Assembly (NCBI GenBank): GCA_021788685.1
Contig: JAJYKH010000157.1
Location: 1 to 6,500, forward strand
Direction: 5' to 3'
Source: Deltaproteobacteria bacterium
Lineage (GTDB): Bacteria > Desulfobacterota > Desulfobulbia > Desulfobulbales > UBA5123
Length of the DNA stretch: 6,500 nt
This document shows positions 1-5,336 of the stretch, in pieces. The notes below the pieces were generated by a model that saw only the letters and a program-made list of their open reading frames with translations, ran no database searches and was not told where the DNA came from. The position numbers were made by a program, and so were the translations under genes. How positions within the stretch are numbered: the stretch's first letter is position 1; every line of letters starts with the position of its first letter.

Positions 1-756
1 GCGGGGATCGGCCGGCAGCTCCTGGCCGCGGGCGCCCGGGTGGTGCTGAGCGACATCGACCCGGGGCGGCTCGGGCAGGTGAGTGCCAAGCTCGCCGCCC
101 GTTTCGGGGCGCAGATGGTGATCTCCTTGGTGATGGACGTGACCGACGAGGCGGACGTGGCGCGGGGAATGGCGGAGATCGTCCACCGGACGGGCGGTCT
201 CGACATCCTGGTGCCCAACGCCGGGATCGCCCACGTGGCCACCCTCGCCGAGCTGGCGGCCGCGGATTTCCGCAAGGTGATCGACGTCAACCTCATGGGG
301 GTCTACCAGGTGGTCAGGGCGGCCGTCCCCCTCTTCCGGCGGCAGAAGACGGGGGGGAGCGTCGTCATCAACAGCTCGAAGAACGTCTTCGATCCGGGCG
401 CGGCGTTTGGGGCCTACAGCGCCTCCAAGGCGGGCGCCCACCAGCTCGGGAAGATCGCCGCCCTGGAGCTGGCCCCCCTCGGGGTGCGGGTGAATATGAT
501 CAATGCCGATGCCATCTTCGCCGACGAGGAGACCCCTTCCGGCCTGTGGGAGGTGGTGGGCCCGGACCGCATGCGCGCCCGCAACCTGGATCCCGCCGGC
601 CTGCGGGAGTACTACCGCCAGCGCAACCTGCTCAAGACCGAGGTGACCGCCGACGACGTGGGACGGGCGGTGGTCTTCTTCGCCAGCGGGCAGACCCCCA
701 CCACCGGCGCCACCCTGCCGGTGGACGGCGGCATCCCCGCGGCGTTTCCCCGTTGA
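1..756 (+). CDS. Short-chain dehydrogenase (SDR), C-terminal part; probably the SDR half of a bifunctional aldolase/dehydrogenase; 5' end outside window
   Basis: The frame is open from base 1, so the gene enters from the left and the GTG at 40 is internal. The visible 251 residues begin inside the Rossmann nucleotide-binding loop (AGIGRQLLAAGA, residues 1-12). The NAG motif is at 73-75 and the catalytic set is Ser126, Tyr139 and Lys143 (AYSASK). The C-terminus carries TTGATLPVDGG, as in classical SDRs, so it is an NAD(P)-dependent oxidoreductase. Two segments, an insert with a GLW motif (residues 181-183) followed by EYYRQRNLLK (203-212), and the ending AAFPR resemble, from memory, the C-terminal half of RhaD-type aldolase/SDR fusions (YuxG-like), which act on sugar phosphates or lactaldehyde. 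That fusion is inferred because the aldolase half would lie upstream of the window. A stand-alone SDR is the alternative. The gene ends with TGA, and no clear terminator follows. Confidence 0.85.
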   Translation, partial: AGIGRQLLAAGARVVLSDIDPGRLGQVSAKLAARFGAQMVISLVMDVTDEADVARGMAEIVHRTGGLDILVPNAGIAHVATLAELAAADFRKVIDVNLMGVYQVVRAAVPLFRRQKTGGSVVINSSKNVFDPGAAFGAYSASKAGAHQLGKIAALELAPLGVRVNMINADAIFADEETPSGLWEVVGPDRMRARNLDPAGLREYYRQRNLLKTEVTADDVGRAVVFFASGQTPTTGATLPVDGGIPAAFPR

Positions 757-813
757 TCTTGTAAGCGCCATGGCAGGACAGAGTTGTCTTCCGGCCGCGG
801 ATGGCGTATAGAG

Positions 814-836
814 GAGGAGGAACTGCTGTCCTCCTC
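814..836. repeat. Perfect 8-bp inverted repeat (hairpin candidate)
   Basis: GAGGAGGA at 814-821 pairs with TCCTCCTC at 829-836 around the 7-nt loop ACTGCTG. The left arm is part of a run of GAG/GGA triplets, so some pairing is expected from low complexity. The GAGGAGG arm resembles a strong Shine-Dalgarno sequence, but no start codon with a sensible reading frame follows it. Confidence 0.5.
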
Positions 837-903
837 GGGGAGCGGCTTCCGTCTCGTGTTCATCGGGAAACGTCTTTTCGTCCGATTGCTGCGTTGCTCG
901 GTC

Positions 904-949
904 GCCTGGAAATGGTCACGCAAGGGACTGTACGCTCCGCTTTCCAGGC
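904..949. repeat. 9-bp inverted repeat, 28-nt spacer
   Basis: GCCTGGAAA at 904-912 is perfectly complementary in reverse to TTTCCAGGC at 941-949, separated by 28 nt. A perfect 9-bp match at this spacing suggests a folded RNA or the end of a small repeat element. No gene occupies it. Confidence 0.5.
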
Positions 950-963
950 TCCCTCGCGCCTTG

Positions 964-973
964 CATTCGAATG
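964..973. repeat. 10-bp perfect palindrome CATTCGAATG
   Basis: The palindrome CATTCGAATG lies 71 bp upstream of the start codon at 1045. It could be an operator half-site pair or part of a dispersed repeat. Nothing else in the sequence identifies a regulator. Confidence 0.3.
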
Positions 974-1031
974 AAAATCCTGGTCTCTGAACGTACCATT
1001 TGATTGCCAACGGGGATCACCGGAGCGATCT

Positions 1032-1036
1032 GGAGG
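1032..1036 (+). promoter_or_regulatory. Shine-Dalgarno GGAGG that fixes the start at 1045
   Basis: GGAGG sits 8 nt before the ATG at 1045. The same frame is open further upstream with a TTG at 1000, but that codon has no comparable ribosome-binding site. This decides for the shorter protein beginning MAEIKST. Confidence 0.8.
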
Positions 1037-1044
1037 AAATAGAC

Positions 1045-1641
1045 ATGGCTGAAATCAAGAGCACCATGGAAAAAGTGATGGAGCGGTTGGCCGCCATGGG
1101 CGAGGTTACCGGAACCGACATCGCGGCCGAGGAAAAGAGCCGGGACGGGATGCGGCTGGCCGCGGCCTACCTGCGCGGCGAGCAGCCCGACCTGGCCAAG
1201 CTCCTGGCCGCGCAGCCCCGGCCGGACCAGCCCCTTCTCCTCCAGGGCATAGTGCGGACCCTCCTCCGGAACATCATGCTGCCCCGGGACGAGGACCAGC
1301 GCCAACAGGCGGAAAAAGCCGTTCAGGGCCTCCTGCTGGTGAGCGGCGGCGGCGGGGACCTACGGCAGATGTTCCAGGAGATCAAGTCCATCCTCGACCG
1401 CTACCTCGAGCACCGGGAGCAGCTCCGCGACCAGCTGAAGGCGGCTTTTTCCCAGCAGATCGATCAGATGGAAGGCACGCTGGCCCGGCAGACGGGGATG
1501 AAGCTCAAGATCGATCCGGGCCAGCACCCCAAATTCAAGGAGGAATGGCAGCGGCTGCAGGGCGAGCTCAATTCCCAGTACGGCCGGGCCATCGACCAGT
1601 ACAAGTCGGTGATCGAGCAGCGGCTGGGCGGGCGCAAGTAG
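1045..1641 (+). CDS. Conserved-type hypothetical protein, 198 aa, cytoplasmic, helical
   Basis: The protein has no signal peptide, no membrane segment and no cysteine. It is rich in Glu, Gln, Arg and Lys. The N-terminal third (MAEIKSTMEKVMERLAAMG) is predicted helical. A tetraglycine stretch (residues 101-104) separates it from a long, probably coiled-coil C-terminal half: QMFQEIKSILDRYLEHREQL at 108-127, then a charged helix at 163-194 after a short KLKIDPGQHP break. From memory the N-terminus resembles a family of uncharacterised deltaproteobacterial proteins (possibly DUF6657), but I cannot confirm this and no function is known to me. The ATG is chosen for its strong GGAGG at 8-nt spacing. 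The gene is followed on the same strand, after 67 bp, by another small hypothetical and then an aminopeptidase, so the three may be co-transcribed. Base composition matches the neighbours. Confidence 0.85.
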   Translation: MAEIKSTMEKVMERLAAMGEVTGTDIAAEEKSRDGMRLAAAYLRGEQPDLAKLLAAQPRPDQPLLLQGIVRTLLRNIMLPRDEDQRQQAEKAVQGLLLVSGGGGDLRQMFQEIKSILDRYLEHREQLRDQLKAAFSQQIDQMEGTLARQTGMKLKIDPGQHPKFKEEWQRLQGELNSQYGRAIDQYKSVIEQRLGGRK

Positions 1642-1708
1642 TCACGTTTCTCTGCCACCATCGGAAACAGATGCCCGTCAGCGGGTTGTGATTGAGAAGG
1701 GGGATATT

Positions 1709-1969
1709 ATGGAAGTCGAAATCTGGCTGGACTTGAGCGAGGCGAATCCGGAGGACCACGAGGTCATCCACAAGCGGTTCTTGAGCTGGTATGCGGAAGG
1801 GGCCGAGGTCCGGTACGGGAAATCGCCCTACGGGCAGCTTACCGATCTGGGCGATCCCAGCCGGTTCCGGGTGGACCTCGGGCAGGCCGATCCCCTTACC
1901 GCCATCCGCGACCTGCATGCCCGGCTCCACCGGCACGGGGTGAAGGTCTTTGTCCATTTCTATTATTAA
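1709..1969 (+). CDS. Small hypothetical protein, 86 aa
   Basis: I do not recognise this protein. Its sequence alternates strand-like and helix-like segments: EVEIWLDL (2-9) as a strand, residues 16-30 as a helix with HEVIHKRFLSWY, RFRVDLG (52-58) as a strand, DPLTAIRDLHARLHRHG (61-77) as a helix, and a final aromatic strand VKVFVHFYY (78-86). This suggests a compact alpha/beta domain. There is no signal peptide, membrane span or cysteine. The ATG at 1709 is preceded by a purine-rich AAGGGGG site (1698-1704) at 4-nt spacing, which favours it over the in-frame GTG at 1688. The gene lies 18 bp before the aminopeptidase, so it is very likely in the same transcript. GC-rich codon use like that of its neighbours supports a real gene, though its function cannot be inferred. 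Confidence 0.8.
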   Translation: MEVEIWLDLSEANPEDHEVIHKRFLSWYAEGAEVRYGKSPYGQLTDLGDPSRFRVDLGQADPLTAIRDLHARLHRHGVKVFVHFYY

Positions 1970-1987
1970 TCTTCCGACCAGGGCGAC

Positions 1988-3088
1988 ATGACGACCGCGC
2001 AGCTGCTCACCCGCATCCGGGCCGATCTCCGCCGCCGCCGTCTGGATGCCCTCCTGGTGACCCAGCCGGAGAACCGGCTGTACTTGAGCGGCTACACCGC
2101 CCGGGACACCTCCCTTGCCGAAAGCGCCGGAGTGCTTCTTATCCCGGCCGCCGGCCCCCCTTTTCTTTTCACCGATTCCCGGTATCACCTCCAGGCGCTG
2201 GCCGAGGCGGCCGGGTTCGAGGTGATGCTTTACCCCCGCGGTCTGCTGGTGCTGCTCGAAAAGCTGCTGCCCCGCCTGGGCATCCGGCGGCTGGCCTTCG
2301 AAAGCCATGCCATCCTGCACGCCACCGCCCTGGCCCTCATGAAAACCGCGGCGGGGGTGGAGGTGGAAGCGGTGCCTCTGACCGGACTGGTCGAGCGGCT
2401 GCGGGTGGAAAAGAGCGAGGAGGAGCTGGTCGCTATCCGGAAAGCGGTCCGGCTGAACGAAGAGGTGTTCCGGGCGGTCTTCGCCACCCTCCGGCCCGGC
2501 CTTCGCGAGCGGGAAGTGGCTCTCCATCTCGAAACCCTCATGCGGCAAAAGGGGGCGGGGCGGCCCAGCTTCGACACCATGGTGGCGAGCGGCCCCAACG
2601 GGGCCCTGCCCCATGCGGTTCCTTCCGACCGGGAGCTGCGGGAGGGCGAGCCCATTGTCATCGACATGGGATTGGTTTTGGATGGCTACTGCTCTGACAT
2701 GACCCGGACCGTGGTGCTCGGGGAGCCGGACGCGAAGACGGTCGAGCTGTTCCGCATCGTGCGCCGGGCCCAGCTTGCGGGCATGGAGCGGGTCCGGGCG
2801 GGGGTGGCCGCCCGCGAGGTGGACCGGGCGGCCCGGCAGGTGATCGCCGCCGCCGGATACGGCGATTACTTCGGCCACGGCCTGGGGCACGGGGTGGGGC
2901 TCGCCGTCCACGAGGCCCCCAGCCTCAACCGCCGCAACCGCAAGCACCTGCGGGCCGGGATGGTGGTCACCGTGGAGCCGGGCATCTATCTTCCGGAGTG
3001 GGGGGGGATCCGGCTGGAGAACATGGTGGCGGTGACCGCGGGCGGCTGCGAGCTGCTCAACACCGACGTCACCTTCCTCGATCTGTAG
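1988..3088 (+). CDS. M24 family Xaa-Pro aminopeptidase (creatinase-type pita-bread metallopeptidase)
   Basis: This 366-aa cytosolic peptidase is expected to remove N-terminal residues, typically those before proline, and to help recycle peptides. Residues 1-130 match a Creatinase_N domain (LDALLVTQPENRLYLSGYT, then FTDSRYHLQA). Residues 142-366 form the catalytic pita-bread fold. All five dinuclear metal ligands are visible: Asp226 (VIDMG), Asp237 (YCSDMTRT), His301 (HGLGHGVG), Glu330 (VEPGIY) and Glu344 (RLEN). The supporting histidines His210, His297 and His308 (AVHEAP) are also in place, so the enzyme should be active. The length fits the short bacterial PepP/YqhT/YpdF class. PepQ dipeptidase or another M24 specificity cannot be excluded from sequence alone. 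The ATG at 1988 has only a weak AGGG site, 4 nt upstream, consistent with translation in an operon behind the 86-aa gene. It converges with selD across a repeat element. Confidence 0.95.
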   Translation: MTTAQLLTRIRADLRRRRLDALLVTQPENRLYLSGYTARDTSLAESAGVLLIPAAGPPFLFTDSRYHLQALAEAAGFEVMLYPRGLLVLLEKLLPRLGIRRLAFESHAILHATALALMKTAAGVEVEAVPLTGLVERLRVEKSEEELVAIRKAVRLNEEVFRAVFATLRPGLREREVALHLETLMRQKGAGRPSFDTMVASGPNGALPHAVPSDRELREGEPIVIDMGLVLDGYCSDMTRTVVLGEPDAKTVELFRIVRRAQLAGMERVRAGVAAREVDRAARQVIAAAGYGDYFGHGLGHGVGLAVHEAPSLNRRNRKHLRAGMVVTVEPGIYLPEWGGIRLENMVAVTAGGCELLNTDVTFLDL

Positions 3089-3115
3089 TCTTAGAATTTC
3101 CGCCTGAAGAAACCA

Positions 3116-3191
3116 CCCTCACCCTGGCCCTCTCCCGGAGGGAGAGGGAAAACCCCTCTGAGAGGGAATCGAGAGAGGGCGACGGTCAGGG
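3116..3191. repeat. 76-bp intergenic repeat element with imperfect terminal inverted repeats, between convergent genes
   Basis: The left end CCCTCACCCTGGCCCTCTC (3116-3134) and the reverse complement of the right end (3173-3191) match at 16 of 19 positions. Inside the left end is a perfect 9-bp hairpin, CCCTCTCCC at 3128-3136 with GGGAGAGGG at 3140-3148 and loop GGA. A second small hairpin is at 3154-3166. I recognise CCCTCTCCC/GGGAGAGGG elements beginning with CCCTCACCC as a common short dispersed repeat in GC-rich proteobacteria, but I have not been able to check this. There is no coding capacity. The right end covers the last sense codon and stop codon of selD. The position between two convergent genes fits a role in 3'-end formation or mRNA protection. 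Confidence 0.8.
3149..3167 (-). terminator. Candidate intrinsic terminator for the selD transcript, inside the repeat element
   Basis: Read on the - strand, 19 nt after the selD stop, CCCTC-TCA-GAGGG forms a 5-bp GC stem. A flanking U-G pair can extend it to 6 bp, and four T residues follow (3152-3149). The stem is short and the T-run minimal, so efficiency is uncertain. In the + direction the larger hairpin at 3128-3148 is followed by AAAACCCC, so it is not a classical terminator for the aminopeptidase. Confidence 0.4.
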
Positions 3192-4238
3192 CTCGACCAG
3201 GAGGCGGCCTTCCGGGCCGGGCACGACCTCGCCGATCTCGGCGAAGGCGAGCCCGTAGCCGCTGGCCCCCAGCCTGGCCCCAATGGCCTCGATGGCGGCG
3301 GGCGGGGCAGCGACGAGGAGGCCGCCCGAGGTCTGCGGGTCGTAGAGGAGCATTTCGAGCGGGTCGCCCGCCGGCAGCCGGCTCTCCACCCATTTCCCGT
3401 AAAAAGAGCGGTTGTTGTAGGCCCCTTCCGGGATGATGCCCATGGCGGCGAACCGGCGGGCGTCGGGGAGGAGCGGCACCGCGCCCGCCCGGAGCCGGAT
3501 GGCCGTCTTCGAGGCCCGGGCCATTTCGTAGAGGTGCCCGAGGACCCCGAAGCCGGTGATGTCGGTGCAGCCGTGGGCCCCCACTGCGGCCATGGCCTCG
3601 GCGGCCTGCCGGTTGAGGGTGGCCATCACCCCGGTGATGAGCTCCTCGGTGTCGCTGCCGGCGAGCCCGCCTTTGAGGGCGGTGGCCAGGATGCCCAGCC
3701 CCACCGGCTTGGTGAGGAGCAGCCGGTCGCCCACCCTCGCCCCCGCATTGAGGGTCACCCGCTCCGGGTGGACGATGCCGGTCACCGAAAGGCCGTATTT
3801 GATCTCGTGGTCCTCGATGGAGTGGCCCCCCACCAGCAGGGTTCCCGCCTCGTTGAGCTTTTTCAGCCCTCCCTGGAGGATGCTCTTGAGCACCCCGGGG
3901 TCCATGGTCTTGATGGGAAACCCCACCAGGTTCATGGCAAGCAGCGGCCGGCCGCCCATGGCGTAGACATCGCTCAAGGCGTTGGCGGCGGCGATCTGCC
4001 CGAAGTGGAAGGGGTCGTCCACGATGGGGGTGAAGAAATCGACGGTCTGGATGAGGGCGGTTTCGTCGTTGAGGCGGTAGACCCCGGCGTCGTCGCAGGT
4101 CTCGATGCCGACGATCAGGTTGGGGTCGGTGAGCAGCGGCAAGCCGCAGAGCAGTTGGTCCAGGTCCCCCGGACCGAGCTTCGCTGCTCAGCCGGCGGCT
4201 TTGACGGTCGAGGTGAGGCGGGGCGGTTGGTCGGCCAT
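3186..4238 (-). CDS. selD: Selenide, water dikinase (selenophosphate synthetase), selenocysteine-containing
   Basis: The enzyme makes selenophosphate from selenide and ATP, the selenium donor for Sec-tRNA and selenouridine synthesis. The 350-aa protein starts at ATG 4238, reads through an in-frame UGA at 4190-4188 as selenocysteine 17 (KAAG-U-AAK) and ends at TGA 3186-3188. Sec17 and Lys20 align exactly with the catalytic Cys17 and Lys20 of E. coli SelD. The metal/ATP-site aspartates are Asp50 (CDDAG), Asp67 (TVDFF), Asp90 (LSDVYAMGG) and Asp226 (CTDITGFG), each offset by one from E. coli. The glycine-rich VGGHSIEDHEIKYG (136-149) and the C-terminal YDPQTSGGLL are present, and the length matches the family (about 347 aa). 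An ORF caller stops at the UGA and starts at TTG 4142, losing the active site. Neither ATG 4238 nor an in-frame ATG at 4262 has a strong Shine-Dalgarno site; 4238 is preferred because it puts Sec at residue 17. It is the last gene of the hisC-cmk-pilZ group. Confidence 0.94.
4163..4190 (-). promoter_or_regulatory. Selenocysteine UGA codon plus candidate bSECIS stem-loop
   Basis: The Sec codon UGA is at 4190-4188. After 12 nt, GGUCC (4175-4171) pairs with GGACC (4167-4163) around a GGG loop (4170-4168). The loop starts 17 nt after the UGA. A C-U mismatch followed by a U-G and a C-G pair can extend the base. A small stem with G at the start of the loop, about 16-37 nt from the UGA, is what the bacterial SECIS model recognised by SelB expects. 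The stem is short and its extent is inferred by eye. Confidence 0.75.
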
Positions 4239-4284
4239 GGCAGCTCGGTTTTCAGGGGGCATGGATCGCGGACCGGCGCCCGCT

Positions 4285-4629
4285 TCAGTCGTTGAAGCCC
4301 AGGCGATTGATGAGCTGGACGATGATGTCCTTGGCCCGCTCGTCCATCAGCGACACTTCGAAGCCGGTATCGTAGAAATCGGGGTTGACGTCGTTCGAGG
4401 ACCAGAGGGCCTGGGCGGTGAACCGGATGTCCTTCTCCCGGAAATGCTCTCCCGGCAGGGACATCCGCAGGTGGTAGACCCGGCCCACGGGCAGGGCCTG
4501 CCTGCTCACCAGCTTCATGCCCAGGGTGGTGATGTCCACCACGTGGCCGATCAGCTCGCCGTTTTCCTGATCGTGCACCTCCAGGTAATAGATGAGGTGG
4601 CGGCGCTTCAAGATCCGTGCTTCGAGCAT
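4285..4629 (-). CDS. Small PilZ-domain-type protein, 114 aa
   Basis: The single domain starts MLEARILKRRHLIYYLEV. DITTLGM (32-38) corresponds to the PilZ D/N-x-S-x-x-G motif with Thr in place of Ser, followed by strands ending in YDTGFEVSLM (86-95). PilZ domains bind cyclic di-GMP through an RxxxR motif plus D/NxSxxG. Here the basic cluster KRR (8-10) is present but no Arg lies four positions on (Ile13, Tyr14), so the nucleotide site may be altered or lost. From memory this KRRHLIYYL form occurs in a deltaproteobacterial PilZ-like subgroup. There is no signal peptide or membrane span. The ATG is well supported by GGAGG 4 nt upstream. It lies 14 bp after cmk and 46 bp before selD, so it is translated from the same operon. 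A c-di-GMP effector for motility or surface behaviour is possible but unproven. Confidence 0.85.
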   Translation of the reverse strand: MLEARILKRRHLIYYLEVHDQENGELIGHVVDITTLGMKLVSRQALPVGRVYHLRMSLPGEHFREKDIRFTAQALWSSNDVNPDFYDTGFEVSLMDERAKDIIVQLINRLGFND

Positions 4630-4643
4630 GCTGCCTCCGTGAT

Positions 4644-5336
4644 TCAGGTCTTCCCCTCCCGCTGCCGAGCGATGTTTTCCATCATCGCGCCGATCACCCC
4701 TGCGATGTCCAGTCCGGACGAATCGATGATCACCGCATCGGCGGCGGGCTTGAGCGGAGCGAGGGCCCGGGCGCTGTCGTCCCGGTCCCGCTTGACGATC
4801 TGGGCCAGGATCTCCTCGTAGGCGACCGGTTGTCCCTGGGCGCGCAGCTGCTCGCATCGGCGGCGGGCCCGCACCTCCGCCGCGGCATCCAGGTAGAACT
4901 TGAATTCGGCCCCCGGAAACACCACGGTGCCCATGTCCCTTCCCTCGGCCACGATCCGTCCCGGCGCCCCCAGCCGCCGCTGCAGCTCGGTCAGGGTCCG
5001 GCGGACCAGGGGGTGGGCGGAGACCCGGGAGGCGACCATGCCCATTTCCGGGGTGCGGATGGCCGTGCTCACGTCCTCGCCGTTGAGGAAGACCTGTACG
5101 TCGGCGCCTTCGTTGGGGGCGAGCCGGAGCTCCACCGCCGCGAGCCGGCGCGCCAGGGTTTCCTCGTCCCGGTCGAGGGCGACCCCCTGCCGTTCGAGGG
5201 AGAGGCCCACCGCCCGGTACATGGCTCCGGTGTCGAGATAGGTGTAGCCGAGCCGGGCGGCAAGTCCCCGGCTGATGGTGCTTTTGCCGGCGCCCGAGGG
5301 CCCGTCGATGGTGACGATGGCCTTATCCGGCAACAT
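4644..5336 (-). CDS. cmk: Cytidylate kinase (CMP/dCMP kinase)
   Basis: The enzyme phosphorylates CMP and dCMP with ATP in the cytosol, feeding RNA and DNA precursor pools. The 230-aa protein shows the P-loop GPSGAGKST (12-20), LDTGAMYRA (34-42) for the nucleotide monophosphate site, an NMP-binding insert at about 60-105, EGRDMGTVVFP (131-141) with the substrate-binding Arg133 and Asp134, and the lid motif KRDRDDSAR (182-190). All hallmarks of bacterial Cmk are intact and the length is typical. The ATG at 5336 overlaps the last 14 nt of hisC in another frame and has GGAG 7 nt upstream, indicating translational coupling. In many related genomes cmk sits with aroA upstream and ispH/rpsA downstream; here hisC precedes it and pilZ-selD follow. 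Confidence 0.97.
   Translation of the reverse strand: MLPDKAIVTIDGPSGAGKSTISRGLAARLGYTYLDTGAMYRAVGLSLERQGVALDRDEETLARRLAAVELRLAPNEGADVQVFLNGEDVSTAIRTPEMGMVASRVSAHPLVRRTLTELQRRLGAPGRIVAEGRDMGTVVFPGAEFKFYLDAAAEVRARRRCEQLRAQGQPVAYEEILAQIVKRDRDDSARALAPLKPAADAVIIDSSGLDIAGVIGAMMENIARQREGKT

Larger units (their letters stand above)
757..1044. other. Intergenic region (288 bp) with inverted repeats and no convincing gene
   Basis: A frame on each strand is open through parts of this stretch, but neither gives a protein-like sequence or has a ribosome-binding site. Three structured patches stand out: a GAGGAGGA/TCCTCCTC hairpin (814-836), a 9-bp inverted repeat (904-912 with 941-949), and a 10-bp palindrome CATTCGAATG (964-973). 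None is followed by a T-run, so none looks like a standard intrinsic terminator. I could not identify a convincing -35/-10 pair for the gene at 1045, although a promoter is expected somewhere here. The region could be a dispersed repeat, a 5' UTR with regulatory structure, or a small RNA. Confidence 0.6.

Noticed and set aside
784..990. Possible 68-aa protein in the intergenic region
   Set aside because: It has no ribosome-binding site, its start is non-ATG, and part of it is the simple GAG/GGA run and the inverted repeat. The translation does not look like a folded protein.
1674..1685. CCCG/CGGG mini-hairpin between the two hypothetical genes
   Set aside because: Only 4 bp of stem with no T-run; expected by chance at this GC content.
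1568..2947. Long open frame on the - strand across the aminopeptidase
   Set aside because: It is an antisense shadow of a confidently identified M24 peptidase. Its composition (rich in His, Gly, Gln and Pro) is typical of reverse reading of GC-rich codons, and no family motif is visible.
3128..3148. Large 9-bp hairpin as an intrinsic terminator of the aminopeptidase gene
   Set aside because: It is followed by AAAACCCC on the + strand, with no T-run, so it is annotated as part of the repeat instead.
3186..4142. SelD as a 318-aa protein starting at TTG 4142, or as a pseudogene interrupted by a stop
   Set aside because: The upstream in-frame sequence encodes the conserved SelD N-terminus with UGA exactly at the catalytic Cys/Sec position and a SECIS-like hairpin, so the UGA is read as selenocysteine.
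4188..4190. UGA read as tryptophan (alternative code)
   Set aside because: Other genes in the window (the SDR, cmk, pilZ and selD itself) use TGA as their stop, and tryptophan would make no sense at the catalytic position.
3534..4821. Overlapping + strand frames across selD, pilZ and cmk
   Set aside because: They are shadows of real - strand genes, with no domain-like sequence.
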